Shown one piece after another: positions 58,401-64,000 of a stretch of DNA of 64,000 bases. Each line of letters begins with the position of its first letter. The first letter of the stretch is position 1. The DNA comes from Asterias rubens (taxonomy: Eukaryota > Echinodermata > Asteroidea > Forcipulatida > Asteriidae), in contig NC_047081.1 in the NCBI RefSeq assembly GCF_902459465.1, positions 186,001-250,000 of the forward strand, read 5' to 3'. A program made the position numbers and the translations under genes. The notes under the pieces were generated by a model, which saw only the letters and a program-made list of their open reading frames with translations, was not told the DNA's origin and ran no database searches.

Positions 58401-61278
58401 AGATGCAGCAGTGTATAGATGCAGCAGTGTGTAGATGCAGCAGTGTGTAGATGCAGCAGTGTGTAGATGCAGCAGTGTGTAGATGCAGCAGTGTATAGAT
58501 GCAGCAGTGTATAGATGCAGCAGTGTATAGATGCAGCAGTGTATAGATGCAGCAGTGTATAGATGCAGCAGTGTGTAGATGCAGCAGTGTGTAGATGCAG
58601 CAGTGTATAGATGCAGCAGTGTGTAGATGCAGCAGTGTGTAGATGCAGCAGTGTATAGATGCAGCAGTGTATAGATGCAGCAGTGTATAGATGCAGCAGT
58701 GTGTAGATGCAGCAGTGTATAGATGCAGCAGTGTGTAGATGCAGCAGTGTGTAGATGCAGCAGTGTATAGATGCAGCAGTGTATAGATTCAGCATTGTGT
58801 AGATGCAGCAGTGTATAGATGCAGCAGTGTATAGATGCAGCAGTGTATAGATGCAGCAGTGTGTAGATGCAGCAGTGTATAGATGCAGCAGTGTGTAGAT
58901 GCAGCAGTGTGTAGATGCAGCAGTGTATAGATGCAGCAGTGTGTAGATGCAGCAGTGTGTAGATGCAGCAGTGTATAGATGCAGCAGTGTATAGATGCAG
59001 CAGTGTGTAGATGCAGCAGTGTGTAGATGCAGCAGTGTTTAGATGCAGCAGTGTGTAGATGCAGCAGTGTATAGATGCAGCAGTGTGTAGATGCAGCAGT
59101 GTGTAGATGCAGCAGTGTATAGATGCAGCAGTGTGTAGATGCAGCAGTGTATAGATGCAGCAGTGTATAGATGCAGCAGTGTATAGATGCAGCAGTGTGT
59201 AGATGCAGCAGTGTATAGATGCAGCAGTGTGTAGATGCAGCAGTGTGTAGATGCAGCAGTGTATAGATGCAGCAGTGTATAGATGCATCAGTGTGTAGAT
59301 GCAGCAGTGTATAGATGCAGCAGTGTGTAGATGCAGCAGTGTGTAGATGCAGCAGTGTATAGATGCAGCAGTGTATAGATGCATCAGTGTGTAGATGCAG
59401 CAGTGTGTAGATGCAGCATTGTGTAGATGCAGCAGTGTATAGATGCAGCAGTGTATAGATGCATCAGTGTGTAGATGCAGCAGTGTATAGATGCAGCAGT
59501 GTATAGATGCAGCAGTGTATAGATGCAGCAGTGTGTAGATGCAGCAGTGTATAGATGCAGCAGTGTATAGATGCAGCAGTGTATAGATGCAGCAGTGTAT
59601 AGATGCAGCAGTGTATAGATGCAGCAGTGTATAGATGCAGCAGTGTATAGATGCAGCAGTGTATAGATGCAGCAGTGTATAGATGCAGCAGTGTTTAGAT
59701 GCAGCAGTGTGTAGATGCAGCAGTGTATAGATGCAGCAGTGTGTAGATGCAGCAGTGTGTAGATGCAGCAGTGTGTAGATGCAGCAGTGTGTAGATGCAG
59801 CAGTGTATAGATGCAGCAGTGTATAGATGCAGCAGTGTATAGATGCAGCAGTGCATAGATGCATTCACCACAAAACATCATACTACTGGCTGGCTTAGTG
59901 CATCTATCATTCAAAACCACAGTAGATGATATTGAATGGTCAGAAATATGAAATCATATTGCATTAATAGATTATCCCTAGTGAGATCAGATACAGTACT
60001 AAGAATCTTTTACAAACTGAACTTTTACATTCACCAAACAACAATTTCATGGTCTGAAATAAAATTAGAATTCTAGAACTTTCCACATACCTTTGCTTCT
60101 ACTCTCTTGAACTGATCTAGTCCCAGACCTTTTAACAAAAAGAGAACAAAATGGTTATGAGTGAAAGTTATTAGCATTCTTGGCAACAAGCCCCATAAGT
60201 TCAAGCCTAGTAGTGACTGAAGTTTGCAAGAGTTAATCCTTGATTAAGAATTATAAAGCAGTCTCACCTTCTGGTTGTTTCTCGTCTGGAGTGATGCTTC
60301 GTATGAAATCTTCTGCCGTCATAAAGATTTCTGAAATGCCATCATCCGTGAAAACCTTCAACGTTGCAAAGTAACGGAATATCTTGTCTGGAGTTGAGTA
60401 GGCACGAATGCGATTTTCATACTCGATAATCTTCATGACATAAAAAAATAAAAAAATATATTATTGTTCTCTGCTTTACAGATGTGACACATTATTCATA
60501 TTTCTTTTACATCTTTCTGGTAAAAGCGAGATTAAGCTACTTAAAGTTAGGGTTTACCTTTCTATCTCTGAATCCAGGTCCTTTCTTTTTCTTCTCAACT
60601 TCTTCTCCTTCCTCAACACTCTGGTCCTCTGCTGCCATAGCAACATCTTCTTCTGATTTCTGCACCTCTTGGGCATGTATCGTCTGTGCCCTGAGACCAA
60701 AATAGTATTCATCATCAGTACATTAAATAAAATGTTTTAAACCTCAAAGAAAACAGAGATCAATGGAACAGCATTCACAGTATTTGTAAGTATTGCTGAT
60801 TATCTGTCATCTATTCCAAGTTTTTTCCGGGCAAGTCTAAATCTTTCTTGGCAAATCTTTTTTAGAGCAAGTCTTTAGTCCATTTTCGCCAAGTCTTACA
60901 CTCGGGTTACCAACTCTCTGCTCTGTTTTTTTTTTTGGTATAAAAGAATTCTCATCCAGCATGTCCAGTTTTATCGGACGCAACCCCACTCATCACCACC
61001 CCAACCTCGACCCCGCCCCCCTTTTACTGGTATCCTCCCTGACCCTTGAGTCCTTAACTTTCACGAAATCAGTCACAATCATTAGGCACGGCCTAAAGTG
61101 CTAACCTTTCCCACATGATCGCTGCGGTAACCACACCAGCCCCGCCCCCAAAGAGGGACAAGATGTGTTTGATACGAGATGGAGACTGGGTGACGACACT
61201 AGGGGGCGCACTTGACAGGCTCCTCCATCGCTGCTGAACGAGGACTTGAAGGGTCCGTCGTGCTACAGATCTGAACAT
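49475..61278 (-). CDS. MICU1: Mitochondrial calcium uptake protein 1 (uniporter EF-hand gatekeeper)
   Basis: Intermembrane-space EF-hand regulator that sets the calcium threshold of the MCU channel. Eleven exons on the minus strand: 61278-61106, 60690-60558, 60430-60268, 60128-60091, 53185-53074, 52763-52681, 52268-52071, 51201-51052, 50628-50520, 50046-49957, 49632-49475, total 1407 nt, 468 residues. Arg-rich mitochondrial presequence ([18 protein letters not shown]). Basic patch KKKK (91-94) followed by FRDRK and [20 protein letters not shown], hallmark of MICU1. EF-hand 1 loop [12 protein letters not shown] (220-231) and EF-hand 2 loop [12 protein letters not shown] (414-425), both with all acidic ligands. 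The cysteine of MWKC (C456) matches the position used for the MICU1-MICU2 disulfide in vertebrates. The tail after it differs from the vertebrate one. Intron 4 (6.9 kb) holds the 16-bp array and intron 7 a 26-bp array touching the exon 7 donor. Confidence 0.95.
50155..50472 (-). repeat. tRNA-Leu-derived SINE in MICU1 intron 9
   Basis: Read on the minus strand, the head carries a pol III A box TGGCTAAGAGC (50463-50453) and a perfect-consensus B box GGTTCAAGTCC (50414-50404). The anticodon-like arm ACCAGATTCAAGCTCTGGT puts CAA in the loop, and the flanks TGTCA/TGACA can pair like an acceptor stem. The head resembles tRNA-Leu(CAA). It is followed by GTCCTTCAGCAAGACATTTA and a body shared with the copies at 46.7 and 42.3 kb. 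Confidence 0.85.
51240..51440. repeat. Dispersed repeat (TTAGCAGAA family) in MICU1 intron 7
   Basis: Begins GGGCCCAATTTCATCAAGCT and contains GTTTAGCAGAAAATTCTACT and a later second arm. Related to fragments at about 31.4 and 33.7 kb. Confidence 0.6.
51801..52070. repeat. 26-bp minisatellite abutting the MICU1 exon 7 donor
   Basis: Ten units beginning GTTGACCATGGTTTCTACCT at 26-bp spacing from 51801 to 52035, then a partial unit at 52061 that runs into the splice donor (GAG|GTAGGT at 52071/52070). On the sense (minus) strand every unit contains GGAG|GTAGAA, a donor-like word. Confidence 0.95.
53298..59866. repeat. Giant 16-bp minisatellite (410 unit lengths) in MICU1 intron 4
   Basis: Unit GATGCAGCAGTGTATA alternating with GATGCAGCAGTGTGTA. 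The first unit starts at 53298 and the last at 59858, a distance of 6560 = 410 x 16. Spot checks (56050, 58802, and ten positions of a GATGCATCA variant) are all in the same 16-bp register, so I see no net insertion or deletion. Minor variants: GATTCAGCA, GCATTGT, GATGCATCA. The very long minus-strand frames, a 16-residue cycle such as [16 protein letters not shown], are a consequence of the array and are not annotated as genes. Confidence 0.98.
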
Positions 61279-61789
61279 CCTGTTTGGAAACCGTCACTTC
61301 ACCTAATCCATCAATAAAGATTATACGATTGAAACAACATTTAATGATGAGCTAAACAAAATAAAAGTAAATTTTACAACTATATTTTCGGTTACAAAAT
61401 ATCACCATTATAAATAAGCAAGTAAACCATCTACGCACATGAAATACCCTCAGAATACACAATGAAAAACCATCAAACCTACATTGTGTATAACAAACAT
61501 TTCAATTCCGTTGTTAGAGAGTTAAAAGGGTGAATTGTACCTGATCAAAACATCACCACAACCCGTCCAAAGTGTGCATTTCTCTTCTCTGTACTTTGTT
61601 AAATGGTACCCTTTTCAAAATTAAGTTTACTACACATAGTAAATAGGTAATTTTTGTTATTGAATTGGGGTACCAGTCTAAATGGGCAGGGTGTTATGTC
61701 TGGTTCATCTGCCTCTAATTCAGCCACTGTGCATTCTATGCGCTCGAGGTATAGCGGAAGAACCAGACTACAACCAACTTGACAGCAAA
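61279..61789. promoter_or_regulatory. Bidirectional promoter region between MICU1 and a divergent gene
   Basis: 511 bp separate the MICU1 ATG (minus) from the ATG of the gene at 61790 (plus), so both promoters must lie within or very near it unless unseen upstream exons exist. No TATA box stands out. Core elements could not be assigned. Confidence 0.5.
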
Positions 61790-62680
61790 ATGGCGTTCAG
61801 ATCCATCTTCCGTTTGGACCGCTGCAAACAACAAGCATTTTTTGCTTTTTCTGCTCTCTCAAAAGCTGGCAAAAGGGTAAGAAATAATATTTCTTTAGTC
61901 GGAGATATTATTTACTAGAAATTCTGGTTAATAGAACTGTTCTTTGCAACTAAAAATAAATATATCTGTATCACAAACACACACGAACGACGGATAACGA
62001 TATAAAAAACTTAAAAATGGGAAAGCCGGTGGCCCAGTCATATTGTTTGAAACAGCTAATTCTATTTTCTCAATTATTATTTCTCGTTCTTTTCAGGGAA
62101 AAGTTGCCGTATGGCGCCACCACTTTTTCATTCGATATGAAATAATATAGTAGTATCTAATTTACCTCAATGAATATCCCTTTTTGTTTTTGTAAAATTG
62201 AGTGAAAAAGTGGTGGCGCCATACGGAAAGTTATTCCATGTTCAGTTAAAATTTTCATTTCAATTATAAAAACATTAATATTAGACTTAAATTAAAAATT
62301 AAAAACATACATTTGTTTAAATTAGATAGAATACTATACTACACATTTTTTACTCATCTCTGTAGTCTTCAAAACTGCAATTTACAATGTTCTGTCTTAT
62401 AATTATCATTTGTTGAGCGAGGGACAGGGACACACCCTCTAAATGGGCGGGTGGGCGGGGCTTAGTGGATCCACTCATGAGGTTTGTTACACCATGGAAC
62501 TATTACTTAGCTCCATGGTTACACACTATACAAACCTCATAGTTCTAGGAGTATAGTGGTCCAATCTTGTCTCTGATGCATTTCTTGATTTTTCTTTAAT
62601 TTCTCAGGATGCTCATCGATTCCTACCTGGGAGTTTAAGACTTTGTGCAGCGGCTTACTGTTCAGCACCAAGCGATAATG
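61790..62680 (+). CDS. 5' part of an unidentified gene, possibly mitochondrial (continues beyond what I can trace)
   Basis: Exon 1 61790-61876 (ATG in AAAATGG context, MAFRSIFRLDRCKQ start, donor AGG|GTAAGA, phase 0) and exon 2 62608-62680 (acceptor TTTCTCAG, encodes DAHRFLPGSLRLCAAAYCSA, donor AATG|GTGAGA, phase 1). The first 53 residues are rich in Arg, Ser, Ala and Phe with few acids, as in a mitochondrial presequence. I do not recognise the family from this stretch. The next exon was not identified in the remaining 1.3 kb and may lie outside. An upstream in-frame ATG at 61682 exists, but its extension has no support. Confidence 0.45.
62097..62231. repeat. MITE-like element in the first intron of the 61.8-kb gene
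   Basis: Terminal inverted repeats of about 34 bp: CCGTATGGCGCCACCACTTT on the left faces AAAGTGGTGGCGCCATACGG on the right. Total about 135 bp. Related to the fragment at 8577-8668. Confidence 0.9.
62477..62541. repeat. Short inverted repeat with CCATGG words
   Basis: ATGAGGTTTGTTACACCATGGA faces its imperfect complement TCCATGGTTACACA...ACAAACCTCAT. Non-coding hairpin of about 65 bp. Confidence 0.75.
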
Positions 62681-62755
62681 GTGAGATACAGTCTGCATTA
62701 TGTAATGTGAAGCAATAGAAGCAATTGCCCCCATGCCCTGCCCCCAATTGCCCTC

Positions 62756-62825
62756 CATGCCCCCTGCCCTGGTCATTGCCTCAATGCCCCTTGTCATTGC
62801 CTCAATGCCCCTTGTCATTGCCTTT
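62756..62825. repeat. 22-bp tandem repeat, three copies
   Basis: ATGCCCCTTGTCATTGCCTC repeated about three times, preceded by decayed units (CCCATGCCCTGCCCC). Confidence 0.85.
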
Positions 62826-63252
62826 AGATTGTCCTTGAAGGATCTCATTATAGAGGTGCCTGCCCTACAATTGTATACCAAAGGATATACTGTCCTTTTA
62901 TGTAGTTTAGCTCACTAACAACCACTCTTTAATCAACCACTCTGTAATAGCCTTGAATCAGCATTCATAAAAACCTAAGACAGTTCATCCATTCTGATTG
63001 GTCGCATCCACGAGGGGTTGTTTGAACGGATGATATAACAAAAGTAAAAAGCTTGCACCTGTGCTTATAAGACAGTATCTTCATTCCTATTGGTCGAGAG
63101 CAACGGCTGGAACAGTTGTGCCACATCACGCGATACCATTTTATAGCTGGAGGGGTGTTGTGTTGAAATAAAACATTGAACAATACAGTTTTTGCATTAT
63201 TTTACTTTTTGACCAACATTTTTTGATGTTTTTTGACCGAAAAGGTATTTTT
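62826..63252. other. Probable intron or intergenic sequence
   Basis: No exon of the 61.8-kb gene could be assigned. No other gene. Confidence 0.35.
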
Positions 63253-63423
63253 GAATGGGAATCAAAGTGTGTTGAATCGATTTTCAACTAGTGGTTTAAA
63301 CCCGCCGAGGCCTGGTCCTTGATAATTTACCTCGACTTCATCTCGGTAAAATTATCAAGCACCAGGCCTCGGCGGGTTTAAACCACTAGTTGAAAACCTC
63401 TTCACCACGCATTGATTCCCTTA
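63253..63423. repeat. Long near-perfect hairpin element
   Basis: TTTTCAACTAGTGGTTTAAA then CCCGCCGAGGCCTGG and CTTGATAATTT (63281 onward) are matched in reverse complement up to 63396. The arms continue outward imperfectly (GGGAATCAA facing TTGATTCCC). The loop is only about 10 nt. Non-coding foldback or MITE. Confidence 0.9.
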
Positions 63424-64000
63424 TTAGCAGTCCTACCCTTTGTTGTTTTCCAAAAGCAAACGGTAGAACTATGCATTTCTTTGCGTACTGTACACCGTGT
63501 GCACGTACATGTAGTGTTGTGGTGAATTAATATTTATTACACTGGTCATTAAACTTAATCACCCGTTACGTTCATGGACAGAAACTTTTTGTGGAAGTGA
63601 CTGCATTGGATGCAAATTGCTCATCATAATTTGAAATAACAAAAATTATAATACAGTGCTCGAAATTTACACTAAATGAGTATTGAGTAGATCTCGTAAG
63701 TCCAACATCCACAAATTTGCATTTATGATCGTGCCCAACTCATATATTAACCAGTAGATACTTACTGACAGTGTGTACAAGTCTCCTCTTAAATTATTCA
63801 AAATTGTGCAAATAATATGAATCCAGTTTGCTGGGTCGTGGTTAAATACATCACATGTTGCCAAGGTCTCAAAAAAGTCCTCTTGAAAACTCAAATTTAA
63901 AATTCTAATGAATCAAGAGTTGTTGGGTCTACACAATAGACGCATCCTAGGCACTCTGGCTTCCCTGTCGCTACACCTGCATATTACATAAATGTGTCAA
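63424..64000. other. Right-edge sequence, no supported gene
   Basis: Nothing coding is supported. It could be intron of the gene beginning at 61790. Confidence 0.35.

Noticed and set aside
53298-59866. CRISPR-like array
   Set aside because: Units are contiguous with no unique spacers, in a eukaryotic intron. It is a minisatellite.
53349-59920. Very long minus-strand frames (up to 1116 codons) of LLHLHTAAS-type repeats
   Set aside because: They lie wholly in the intronic 16-bp array, are open in three frames for arithmetic reasons, and have no promoter or unique sequence. Kept as a finding, not as genes.

Overview
This is eukaryotic genomic DNA from a marine deuterostome invertebrate, most likely an echinoderm (a sea star fits best, but that is inference). 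Protein-coding genes have many short exons with GT-AG introns. Coding density is low and intergenic DNA is AT-rich. The window is full of foldback/MITE-like elements, tRNA-derived SINE fragments and minisatellites. I see no bacterial, phage or CRISPR features.

Layout. (1) 1-19 kb: two stearoyl-CoA (delta-9) desaturase paralogs, SCD-A on the minus strand (5460 to 3378) and SCD-B on the plus strand (13920 to 16425). They are divergently arranged around about 8.5 kb that holds several foldback elements and a tandem duplication of about 0.96 kb. (2) 19-31 kb: two clan-2 cytochrome P450 paralogs in tail-to-tail orientation, CYP-A plus (19399 to 24293) and CYP-B minus (30368 to 25756). Both have nine exons and six of the exon lengths are identical. 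(3) 34.5-37.4 kb: a leucine-rich-repeat/Ig single-pass receptor whose coding region is intronless (minus). (4) 39.5-42.8 kb: a fatty-acid-binding-protein-like gene (plus) with a recognisable CCAAT/TATA promoter and a non-coding first exon. (5) 43.4-47.7 kb: PBLD (PhzF-like protein), eight exons, minus. (6) 49.5-61.3 kb: MICU1, the EF-hand gatekeeper of the mitochondrial calcium uniporter, eleven exons, minus. Its fourth intron holds a 6.56-kb array of a 16-bp unit, 410 unit lengths in perfect register. (7) 61.8 kb onward: the first two exons of an unidentified gene (plus) diverging from MICU1.

Several genes act on lipid or lipophilic substrates: desaturases (fatty acyl-CoA), P450s (probably small lipophilic substrates) and FABP (fatty-acid carrier). 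I see no evidence that the neighbourhood is a functional cluster, and local duplication explains the paired genes. I reconstructed all exon structures by eye from reading frame, splice signals and phase. Every multi-exon model of a complete gene closes in frame: SCD-A 346 aa, SCD-B 340, CYP-A 507, CYP-B 508, FABP 132, PBLD 308, MICU1 468.

The most unusual material is in the repeats. The MICU1 array is indel-free in register and free of stop codons on the transcribed-sense strand in all three frames. Ten donor-like minisatellite units directly abut the MICU1 exon 7 splice donor. The intron 3 splice acceptor of both desaturases is tandemly multiplied. A tRNA-Leu-derived SINE family and several MITE families recur across the window.
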